Source: JAKSUT01 sp045616505 (GTDB lineage: Bacteria; Cyanobacteriota; Vampirovibrionia; Gastranaerophilales; Gastranaerophilaceae). Taken from it: DNA of 30,163 nt. A program made the translations under genes and the position numbers. The notes beneath the pieces are model-generated. The model did no database searches, was not told the DNA's origin, and saw only the letters and a list, made by a program, of their open reading frames with translations. The stretch lies in NCBI GenBank assembly GCA_045616505.1, contig JAZLGV010000094.1:1-30163 (forward strand). Direction: 5' to 3'. This document shows positions 24,239 to 30,163 of this stretch, one piece after another (within the stretch, counting starts at the first letter, position 1; each line of letters starts with the position of its first letter).

Positions 24239-24271
24239 AAAAAAGAGAAAGTTTTTGGCTTTCTCTTTTTT
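24239..24271 (+). terminator. Terminator after clpP
   Basis: AAAAGAGAAAG (24241-24251) pairs over 11 bp with CTTTCTCTTTT (24259-24269) across a 7-base loop, and T residues continue after the stem. It begins 25 bases after the clpP stop. Confidence 0.9.
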
Positions 24272-24415
24272 GTTGCTATTATTGGGCTTTGAGACAATTG
24301 TTAAGATTTTGTAACATAAATAAAATAAAAAAGGCAATTTTTTAAAAGCAAAATACTTTATATATGTGTAAAGGTTAAGTTGGTTAAACTAAATTAAATC
24401 GGTGAGGTTAGGACA

Positions 24416-24931
24416 ATGGGTATTCTATCTAGTACAGTAATTAGCAGAAGCAGTTTATATGCTCAACATAGAATAGAAGCTAGACTTCAAGAGCTTTCAC
24501 AAAAGTTGATTGATATTCAAGAATACGCAGCAGCAATTGCAAATTCATCTACTTCTCTTGATACAATGGCAAATGTTCCAGCTTCAATGTTCGGTAGATT
24601 AACAAGATTTACAGCAAACGCAGATGCAGTAGCAACTCAAAATGCTCAAAGTAAATATTGGTTTATGCAACAAACCCAAGGTGCAATTCCGAATTTCAAT
24701 GGAGATGTTCAATCTCAACAATTATACAATTGGCAATTACAAAACTCATTATTTGAAAATGAACGTAAAACTTTAGTTGATGCGGAAACTAAAAAGTTAC
24801 ACGCAGAAGAAACAAAAATTGAAGCTGAAAAAGCTCAATTAAAAACTCGTCTAGATTTACTTGAAAAACAACAAAAAGAAGAAAATGATAGATACGACAA
24901 AGGTTTACAATCATTCTTCGCTAAAGGCTAA
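24416..24931 (+). CDS. Unrecognised 171-residue coiled-coil protein
   Basis: Family not recognised. No signal peptide or membrane helix. The first 50 residues are helical and amphipathic (AQHRIEARLQELSQKLIDIQ). The middle (about 50-110) is rich in Ala, Asn, Gln and Ser, with FGRLTRFTANADAVATQ. Residues about 112-160 are a charged coiled coil (ENERKTLVDAETKKLHAEE onwards), and the end is QSFFAKG. Codons look clean and the GAGG ribosome site 9 bases before the ATG is strong; the gene has its own terminator, so it appears monocistronic and well expressed. The plan recalls small secreted or scaffold helical proteins, but I assign no function. It lies between clpP and glyS. Confidence 0.75.
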   Translation: MGILSSTVISRSSLYAQHRIEARLQELSQKLIDIQEYAAAIANSSTSLDTMANVPASMFGRLTRFTANADAVATQNAQSKYWFMQQTQGAIPNFNGDVQSQQLYNWQLQNSLFENERKTLVDAETKKLHAEETKIEAEKAQLKTRLDLLEKQQKEENDRYDKGLQSFFAKG

Positions 24932-25057
24932 TAAAAAATTAAATTTAATAAATAATTATTGTTTTAATAATAAATTTTTAAGCAGATAATAATTTAAGCA
25001 GGTTTACTGCAAGATTATATTTGCAAAATTTAACCAAACCAATAACCAATAACCTTA

Positions 25058-25086
25058 GACTGTTCCAATGGGCAGTCCTTTTTTTT
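25058..25086 (+). terminator. Terminator upstream of glyS
   Basis: GACTGTTC (25058-25065) pairs with GGGCAGTC (25070-25077) around a CAAT loop, with two G-U pairs, then C and eight T residues. It should end the transcript of the 171-residue protein gene, 127 bases after its stop. Confidence 0.85.
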
Positions 25087-25141
25087 GCTATTTTTCTATG
25101 TTTGAGCTAGTATTATTTTGAACATAAGAAAAGGTAGGATT

Positions 25142-27163
25142 ATGAGCAATAAATATTTATTAGAAATCGGTACAGAAGAATTACCATATAAGTTTATCCC
25201 AAGTGCGATAAAACAATTAGAAACAAATTTTAGAGCATTTTTCAATGAAAATAAAGTAGGTTTTGGTGATATAAAAGTTTATGCAACTCCAAGACGTTTA
25301 ACTTTAATTGTTGATGGTTTAGAAACTACTCAACCTGACGAAGAAAAGATTTTAAGAGGTCCGATTAAAAAAGTTGCTTATGATGATGCTGGAAATCTTA
25401 CTCAAGCAGGAAAAGGTTTCTTGAAGAAAAACGGCGTTGATGAAAAAGATGCGTTTATTAAAGATGATTATCTACACGCAAAACTTTTCATCAAAGGTAA
25501 AGATGTAAAAGAATTATTGCAAATTAATATTCCAAAACAAATATTTAAACTTCAAGGTTCACATTTTATGCGTTGGAATACGCATGACGAAAAATTTTCT
25601 CGTCCAATTCGTTGGATTGTGTCTTTGTTAAATGATGAAGAATTACCAATTGAAATTTTAAATGTTAAATCTTCAAAAGTTTCACGAGGTCATAGATTTT
25701 CTAAAACTAGTGTTGAAATCAATAATGTTGATGAATATTTTGACAAATTAAAAGATGCAAATGTTATTGTTAACCAAGACGAAAGACGTGAATTAATTAT
25801 TTCTTTAACTGAAAAGAAAGCCGCAGAAATCGGTGCTAAAGCATATTATACAGACGATTTGCTAGAAGAAGTTACATACATTTGTGAATACCCTGTGCCT
25901 GTTGTTTGTGATTTTGATGAAAAATATTTAGAAGTTCCAGAAAAAGTAACAGTTACCGTTATGGCTGTTCACCAAAGATATTTTGCACTTTATAAGAACG
26001 ATAAATTAATAAACAAATTTATTACTATTGCAAACTATGTAGGAACAGATTTTTCAAATATCAAAGCTGGTAATGAAAGAGTTATCATAGCAAGATTAGA
26101 CGATGCTATTTTCTTCTTTAATGAAGATACTAAAAAACCTTTTGTAGATTATGTTGAAAACCTTAAAGGTGTTACATTCCAAAAAGGTTTAGGCTCTGTT
26201 TATGACAAAACTCAAAGAATTAGAACTATTGCTAAAAATATTTCAAATTCAATTGGTTATTCATCAGATGCTATTGATAGAACAGCACTTCTTTGTAAAG
26301 CTGATTTAACTACAAGTTTAGTATTTGAATTTACTGAGCTTCAAGGCTATATCGGTTCAGATTATGCTAAAAAATTCAATGAAGACGAAAAAGTTGTTGC
26401 TGGTATTAAAGAACACTATTTCCCATTGAGTGCAGATAGTGAATTGGCTGAAACTAAAGAAGGTCAAATTGTTGGTATAGCAGATAAAATCGATACTGTT
26501 TCTGCTGTATTTTACGGCGGTAAAATTCCAACAGGCTCATCTGACCCATTAGGCGTTAGAAGAGCAGCGCTAGGTATTATTAAGACCATAATCAATAAAA
26601 AACTCAATATAAACCTTTCTGAGCTTATCAAATTAACTTTGAGTAATTTTAGTGACGTAAAAGAAGATACAGAAAGTAAGTTGAGAGAATTCTTTGTTCA
26701 AAGATTGATTATTTTCTTATCAGACAATTATAAAAAAGACATTTTAGAAGCATGTGCAAATTCAAAAAATCCACTTGATAATTTGTGTGATTATGTTGAA
26801 CGTGTTGAATTATTAACAGAATTGGTTAAAGATAAAACTTTTGCACCTGTTATAGAAAGTTCAAACAGAATTTCAAAAATAGTTAAATCATTTGAATGCA
26901 CTTCTGTTGATAAAAACTTATTCAAAGATGATGCAGAAAAAGCATTATATGAAGAAATAGAAAAACAAGTTCTAAATAAATCAATGGATTACAAAGCTTT
27001 AGTAGAAGTATTAAAAGCGATTAATCCAGCTATTGAAAACTTCTTTGAACATGTTTTAGTAATGGATAATGATGAAAATGTTAAAAATAACAGATTAAGC
27101 ATGCTAAACATTTTGAAAAATTCTTATGAATCATTAGCTGACTTTACAACTTTACAAATATAG
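25142..27163 (+). CDS. glyS: Glycyl-tRNA synthetase beta subunit
   Basis: Beta subunit of the bacterial alpha2-beta2 glycyl-tRNA synthetase; it binds tRNA-Gly while the alpha subunit (glyQ, not in this window) makes the adenylate. The 673-residue length is normal. Family marks are the opening LLEIGTEELPYKFIPSA, MRWNTHDEKFSRPIRWIVSLL, the VHQRYFAL block, the HD-like helical part with LLCKADLTTSLVFEFTELQG and IADKIDTVSAVF, DPLGVRRAALG, and a C-terminal DALR-type anticodon region with RLSMLNIL. The start ATG 25142 follows AAGG; an in-frame TTG at 25118 would add eight atypical residues. A TATTAT at 25110-25115 may be its -10. Confidence 0.95.
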   Translation: MSNKYLLEIGTEELPYKFIPSAIKQLETNFRAFFNENKVGFGDIKVYATPRRLTLIVDGLETTQPDEEKILRGPIKKVAYDDAGNLTQAGKGFLKKNGVDEKDAFIKDDYLHAKLFIKGKDVKELLQINIPKQIFKLQGSHFMRWNTHDEKFSRPIRWIVSLLNDEELPIEILNVKSSKVSRGHRFSKTSVEINNVDEYFDKLKDANVIVNQDERRELIISLTEKKAAEIGAKAYYTDDLLEEVTYICEYPVPVVCDFDEKYLEVPEKVTVTVMAVHQRYFALYKNDKLINKFITIANYVGTDFSNIKAGNERVIIARLDDAIFFFNEDTKKPFVDYVENLKGVTFQKGLGSVYDKTQRIRTIAKNISNSIGYSSDAIDRTALLCKADLTTSLVFEFTELQGYIGSDYAKKFNEDEKVVAGIKEHYFPLSADSELAETKEGQIVGIADKIDTVSAVFYGGKIPTGSSDPLGVRRAALGIIKTIINKKLNINLSELIKLTLSNFSDVKEDTESKLREFFVQRLIIFLSDNYKKDILEACANSKNPLDNLCDYVERVELLTELVKDKTFAPVIESSNRISKIVKSFECTSVDKNLFKDDAEKALYEEIEKQVLNKSMDYKALVEVLKAINPAIENFFEHVLVMDNDENVKNNRLSMLNILKNSYESLADFTTLQI

Positions 27164-27312
27164 AAACATGTGCTAAGTTGTTTATATTACTAAGTTTCAC
27201 GAGAATTTAAAGTTTTGTAAACATTCCTTTAATTTTAGTCAATAATTTTTTTTAGCTAACTTTATAGAGATGTGAAAATTAAATGTGAAGTTTACAAATT
27301 GTAGAGGTAGAT

Positions 27313-27630
27313 ATGAACGGAAAATTCAAAAATTTAAAATTAGTACAAAAGCTAAAAGAAGTTAGTCCAAAACTAAAATGGTTAATGTTTGACCAAATGA
27401 AGGACTACAAAATTAATTCTAAGTATATCGAAATGATTACTTCAGATAGTTCAAAAGAAGTTAATTCTGATTCAGAACGAATTGAAGCAATGGTTCGTGA
27501 AACTTTGAAAAAAGAATTTTCTGACAATATACAAGATATGAAATCATTTGAATTGTTGGTCGATGCTGTAGTTCATAACATCAAGAAAAAACAGCTTAAA
27601 GCGATTGACGAAAGTGAAGAACTTGCTTAA
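27313..27630 (+). CDS. Unrecognised 105-residue helical protein
   Basis: Family not recognised. A soluble, charged protein with no signal peptide or membrane segment. The first third is basic (GKFKNLKLVQKLKEVSPKLK), the middle Ser/Asp/Glu-rich, and the last 45 residues look like two amphipathic helices (RIEAMVRETLKKEFSDNI and SFELLVDAVVHNIKKKQLKA) with an acidic end. AGAGG stands 8 bases before the ATG. It is flanked by 149 bases of AT-rich leader and its own terminator, so it is probably monocistronic. The basic start could bind nucleic acid, but that is a guess. Confidence 0.65.
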   Translation: MNGKFKNLKLVQKLKEVSPKLKWLMFDQMKDYKINSKYIEMITSDSSKEVNSDSERIEAMVRETLKKEFSDNIQDMKSFELLVDAVVHNIKKKQLKAIDESEELA

Positions 27631-27652
27631 ATTTAAAGAGCAAATATAGATA

Positions 27653-27690
27653 AAAATAATATTCATGTGTAATGCGTGAATATTATTTTT
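27653..27690 (+). terminator. Terminator after the 105-residue gene
   Basis: A 13-bp inverted repeat (27653-27665 against 27677-27689) with an 11-base loop, with T residues running from the stem into the tail. It starts 23 bases after the stop codon. Confidence 0.9.
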
Positions 27691-27720
27691 TTGTCAGAAA
27701 AATTATATTAATTAAAATGC

Positions 27721-27748
27721 TTGCAAAAAAATATTTTCTTGATACAAT
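27721..27748 (+). promoter_or_regulatory. Predicted promoter of tRNA-Asp
   Basis: TTGCAA (27721-27726), a 16-base spacer and TACAAT (27743-27748) give a start near 27755 and a leader of about 80 bases before the tRNA. A second TTGACA at 27769-27774 lies inside the leader but has no good -10. Confidence 0.65.
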
Positions 27749-27835
27749 AAAGTTACGGTTGACAGTCGGTTGAACGAAAGTTCTACTGAAAAATTAAAAG
27801 ATAATTCTTTTAACTTGAAAATTAAATCAAAAATT

Positions 27836-27912
27836 GGGAGCGTAGCTCAGCTGGTTAGAGCGCATGCCTGTCACGCATGAGGTCGCGAGTTCGATCCTCG
27901 TCGTTCCCGCCA
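27836..27912 (+). tRNA. tRNA-Asp (anticodon GTC)
   Basis: The 77-base cloverleaf reads GGGAGCG acceptor, GCTCAGCTGGTTAGAGC D arm, CATGCCTGTCACGCATG anticodon arm with GTC in the loop, GCGAGTTCGATCCTCGT T arm, then CGTTCCC, discriminator G and an encoded CCA. One G-U pair occurs in the acceptor stem. A terminator follows 14 bases later, so it is a single-gene transcript. Confidence 0.97.
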
Positions 27913-27926
27913 TTTAACAAAAAATA

Positions 27927-27953
27927 AAGTCCGACAAGCGGACTTATTTTTTT
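27927..27953 (+). terminator. Terminator after tRNA-Asp
   Basis: AAGTCCG (27927-27933) pairs with CGGACTT (27939-27945) around ACAAG, followed by A and seven T residues. Confidence 0.92.
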
Positions 27954-27999
27954 GTCTAAAAATTTGCAAATATTCAAAATTTGTTTTATTTTTAGTATT

Positions 28000-29517
28000 A
28001 TGAATTTTTTAGGGGTAAAAGATAGATTAAAATCATTATATATTATTGAATTTGCTCTTGTTGTTATTGGAATTATTTTAAGAGTTAAATTATATTTTTA
28101 TAACCAATCATTTTTTAGTGATGAATGTACTTTAAGTTTTAACATTATAACCAAAAACTATTTAGAACTATTTTTACCATTAGATAATGTTCAAAGCGCA
28201 CCGCCGTTGTTCTTAGTAATTTCTAAATTTATCCTTGATATATCGCATCAAGCTGGGAATATTTATACTCAAGATTTGGCATTAAGATTTTTCCCTCTTT
28301 GTAGTTCGATAGTAACACTGCCTTTATTTGTGATATTTTTGAACAAAATTACAAATAACAAAATTTTTATATGGATATGCTTAGCAATGTTGTCTTTTAA
28401 TAATATTACCATTTCTTATGCTGCGATATTCAAACAATATTCAACAGAATTGATGTTTACGTTGATACTTTTGCTAATATTTTTCCATTTTGATATAAAT
28501 AAACTTACTACGAAAAATTCTATAATATATTCAATTATATTTTGTATTTCTATATGGCTTTCAAGTATGTCTTTTGTACTTCTTGGAACTGGTGCTTTAT
28601 ACTTTTGCTTTAAATCAATTTCAAAAGAATACAGAAAAAATATCAAATCAAATTTAAGAAATTTAAGTATAATTGCCATTTCATTTATTATCAACTTAAT
28701 AATATATTATTTTGGTTATCTAAAAGGTCAATTTAATTCAGACACATACGTTTTTATGCATTATTTTTGGACAAATTTAATTCCTAGTTTCTTTACCGTA
28801 AATAATTTTTCTCAAATATATGCAGATACATTGAGAGGATACATTAAAATCAATTTTATTCCAATGTTTCAACTTACGCTGATTAATGTAGTAATATTCT
28901 TTTTTCTAAATAAAAAATTAGATTTAAAAGCAAAGTTTTTTATTATTGTTCCAATTTTTATATCTATAATTGCTTGTTTTTTGCATATATATCCATTTAA
29001 TAGCAAATTTACATTATTTTTAATTCCTTTATTTATTATACTTTATTTTCAATTTATTTATTTGATAGTAGAAAACAAGTTTTCAAAATTACTTGCAATC
29101 ATTATTCTTGCAATAATGACTATTACTAAAATTAAACTTCCTACATCTTCAGCGATTTATTTTAAACAACCTGCCAGAAATACTATTGAATTTATTATAC
29201 AAAATAAAATTCCTGCAAATAAAGTTATATTTACGAATCCAATATCTGATATATTTTATTATACAAATGCTATTTATAGCAAAGAACAGCCATTATTTTA
29301 TGATAAAAATTGGTCAAATGAAAAAATGCCACAATTAATTAATGATGTAAAAATAGGTGATTATTATATTTTTGCGCCGTTTATTGATATTTATGCTGAT
29401 TATAACACTAGAATTTTAAATTATTTAAAAAATAATAAACACATAAAAATACTAGAAACGTATTCATATTGTGATTATATTTATATAATTCATTTTAAGA
29501 AAATATCTAATTATTGA
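28000..29517 (+). CDS. GT-C membrane glycosyltransferase (ArnT/PMT-like), tandem copy 1
   Basis: A 505-residue integral membrane protein with about ten or more hydrophobic helices and a C-terminal hydrophilic domain of about 110 residues. The first outer loop after helix 1 has SFFSDECT with D41-E42, the acidic pair that GT-C enzymes (GT39/GT83) use for catalysis, followed by SAPPLFLVISKFILD, the usual PP motif before helix 2. Such enzymes move a sugar from a polyprenyl-phosphate carrier to an acceptor on the outer face of the inner membrane. The start ATG 28000 has no ribosome site; a longer frame from TTG 27952 would begin in the tRNA terminator. Downstream is a second copy with the same upstream sequence. 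Confidence 0.8.
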   Translation: MNFLGVKDRLKSLYIIEFALVVIGIILRVKLYFYNQSFFSDECTLSFNIITKNYLELFLPLDNVQSAPPLFLVISKFILDISHQAGNIYTQDLALRFFPLCSSIVTLPLFVIFLNKITNNKIFIWICLAMLSFNNITISYAAIFKQYSTELMFTLILLLIFFHFDINKLTTKNSIIYSIIFCISIWLSSMSFVLLGTGALYFCFKSISKEYRKNIKSNLRNLSIIAISFIINLIIYYFGYLKGQFNSDTYVFMHYFWTNLIPSFFTVNNFSQIYADTLRGYIKINFIPMFQLTLINVVIFFFLNKKLDLKAKFFIIVPIFISIIACFLHIYPFNSKFTLFLIPLFIILYFQFIYLIVENKFSKLLAIIILAIMTITKIKLPTSSAIYFKQPARNTIEFIIQNKIPANKVIFTNPISDIFYYTNAIYSKEQPLFYDKNWSNEKMPQLINDVKIGDYYIFAPFIDIYADYNTRILNYLKNNKHIKILETYSYCDYIYIIHFKKISNY

Positions 29518-29567
29518 TATCTTATTTTAATTTGCAAATATTCAAAATTTGTTTTATGTTTAATATT

Positions 29568-30163
29568 ATGAATTTTTTAGGGATAAAAGATAAATTAAAA
29601 TCATTATATATTATTGAAATTGCTCTTATCATTATAGGGATTATATTAAGAGTTAAATTATATTTGTATAATCAATCATTTATTAATGATGAATGTTCTT
29701 TAGGTTATAACATTTTAACAAGAAGTTATTTAAAACTATTTCTACCATTAGATAAGTTTCAATGCGCACCACCGCTTTTCTTAATAATTTCAAAATTTAT
29801 TCTTGATATATCACATCAAGCTGGGAATATTTATACTCAAGATTTAGCATTAAAATTTTTCCCTCTTTGTTGTTCAATAGCATCACTTCCATTATTTGCT
29901 ATATTTTTGAATAAAATAACTAATAACAAAATTTTTATATGGATTTGTTTATCAATATTATCTTTAAATAATTGTGTAATTGATTTCGCAGTACAATTTA
30001 AACAATATTCTACAGAATTATTATTTACGTTGATATTATTGCTAACTTTTTTCCATTTTGATATAAACAAACTCACCAAAAAAAATTCTATAATATATTC
30101 AATTATATTTTGTATTTCAATATGGCTTTCAAGTATGTCTTTTGTACTTCTTGGAACTGGTGC
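29568..30163 (+). CDS. GT-C membrane glycosyltransferase, tandem copy 2 (cut by window end)
   Basis: The first 198 codons of a second copy of the preceding gene, open to the last base of the window. Translation starts MNFLGIKDKLKSLYIIEIAL and aligns without gaps to copy 1, at roughly four-fifths identity by eye. The catalytic acidic pair is kept (SFINDECS, D41-E42), as is CAPPLFLIISKF, so it is probably functional. Most changes are conservative in the helices; the most changed part is residues about 130-147. As in copy 1 there is no ribosome site before the ATG. The different loop residues may mean a different acceptor or sugar. Confidence 0.82.
   Translation, partial: MNFLGIKDKLKSLYIIEIALIIIGIILRVKLYLYNQSFINDECSLGYNILTRSYLKLFLPLDKFQCAPPLFLIISKFILDISHQAGNIYTQDLALKFFPLCCSIASLPLFAIFLNKITNNKIFIWICLSILSLNNCVIDFAVQFKQYSTELLFTLILLLTFFHFDINKLTKKNSIIYSIIFCISIWLSSMSFVLLGTG

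Larger units (their letters stand above)
27961..30163 (+). repeat. Tandem duplication, 1568-bp unit
   Basis: The sequence from 27961 recurs from 29529 with a constant offset of 1568 bases to the window end, with no insertion or deletion over about 635 bases. It includes the 39 bases before each ATG. Identity is uneven: the last 83 bases (28513-28595 against 30081-30163) differ at one position, while 28393-28435 against 29961-30003 differ heavily. The end of the second unit lies outside the window. Confidence 0.9.

Noticed and set aside
5608..24356. An identical 16-mer, TTTAAAAGCAAAATAC, upstream of the KAS III gene (5608-5623) and of the 171-residue protein gene (24341-24356), at first taken as a shared operator.
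   Set aside because: In sequence this AT-rich a 16-base match within 30 kb is expected by chance about once or twice, and the placement relative to the best -10 boxes differs.
24932..25057. AACCAA-type short direct repeats and AT-rich stretch before the terminator, considered as a regulatory RNA.
   Set aside because: No stable fold, promoter or known motif is visible; it reads as an untranslated 3' region.
27836..27953. tRNA-Asp as an integration site for a mobile element carrying the GT-C genes.
   Set aside because: No integrase gene and no repeat of the tRNA 3' end is visible downstream within the window.

Overview
The window is a low-GC (roughly 30 % by eye), gene-dense bacterial chromosome segment. 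The best guess at its source is a non-photosynthetic cyanobacterial relative of the Melainabacteria/Vampirovibrionia type, most likely a gut Gastranaerophilales. The basis is the efp-accB neighbour pair (the order seen in cyanobacteria), a polyprenyl diphosphate synthase overlapping a 'divergent PAP2' gene, Gram-negative style surface-sugar genes, very AT-rich codon use and many leaderless or TTG starts. This assignment is inference; no 16S or marker search could be run.\n\nLayout. 1-3.5 kb: speE (+), converging through a shared terminator on a minus-strand efp-accB-accC group (translation factor EF-P and two acetyl-CoA carboxylase subunits). 3.5-4.6 kb: rsgA, apparently leaderless. 4.6-15.7 kb: a surface-glycan island bracketed by two paralogous family-2 glycosyltransferases pointing inwards. 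Its plus-strand operon (5.65-10.43 kb) encodes a KAS III enzyme, a dedicated acyl carrier protein, a short-chain reductase, a PglD-like acyltransferase and a large HAD-type protein: a small set for making an unusual (perhaps 3-hydroxyacyl) group and putting it on an amino sugar. The converging minus-strand operon (14.5-10.44 kb) encodes a glycosyltransferase, an atypical DegT-type aminotransferase, a DUF115/Maf/GT42-like protein and a fusion of a CMP-ulosonate-type cytidylyltransferase with an RraA-type class II pyruvate aldolase domain carrying the complete D-X20-R-D motif. A canonical DegT aminotransferase follows (14.6-15.7 kb). The fusion is the most striking item: it suggests that an ulosonic acid is formed with pyruvate and CMP-activated by one polypeptide, with a sialyltransferase-like protein encoded just upstream.\n\n15.7-20.7 kb: ispA-like prenyl synthase plus divergent PAP2; then a large bitopic protein (signal peptide, periplasmic domain, one membrane helix, very acidic cytoplasmic half) followed 3 nt later by an orphan membrane-anchored sugar-type solute-binding protein. 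20.7-22.4 kb (minus): a large-type SRP RNA and an HNH-like protein whose zinc knuckle and HNH core are separated by about 265 residues. 22.4-27.6 kb: NAD-type isocitrate dehydrogenase (minus), clpP, an unrecognised 171-aa coiled-coil protein, glyS and an unrecognised 105-aa protein. 27.8-30.16 kb: tRNA-Asp(GTC) and two tandem copies of a GT-C (ArnT/PMT-like) membrane glycosyltransferase, the second cut by the window end. No insertion sequence, phage gene, CRISPR array or toxin-antitoxin pair was seen, and no stretch over 300 bases is left without a gene.
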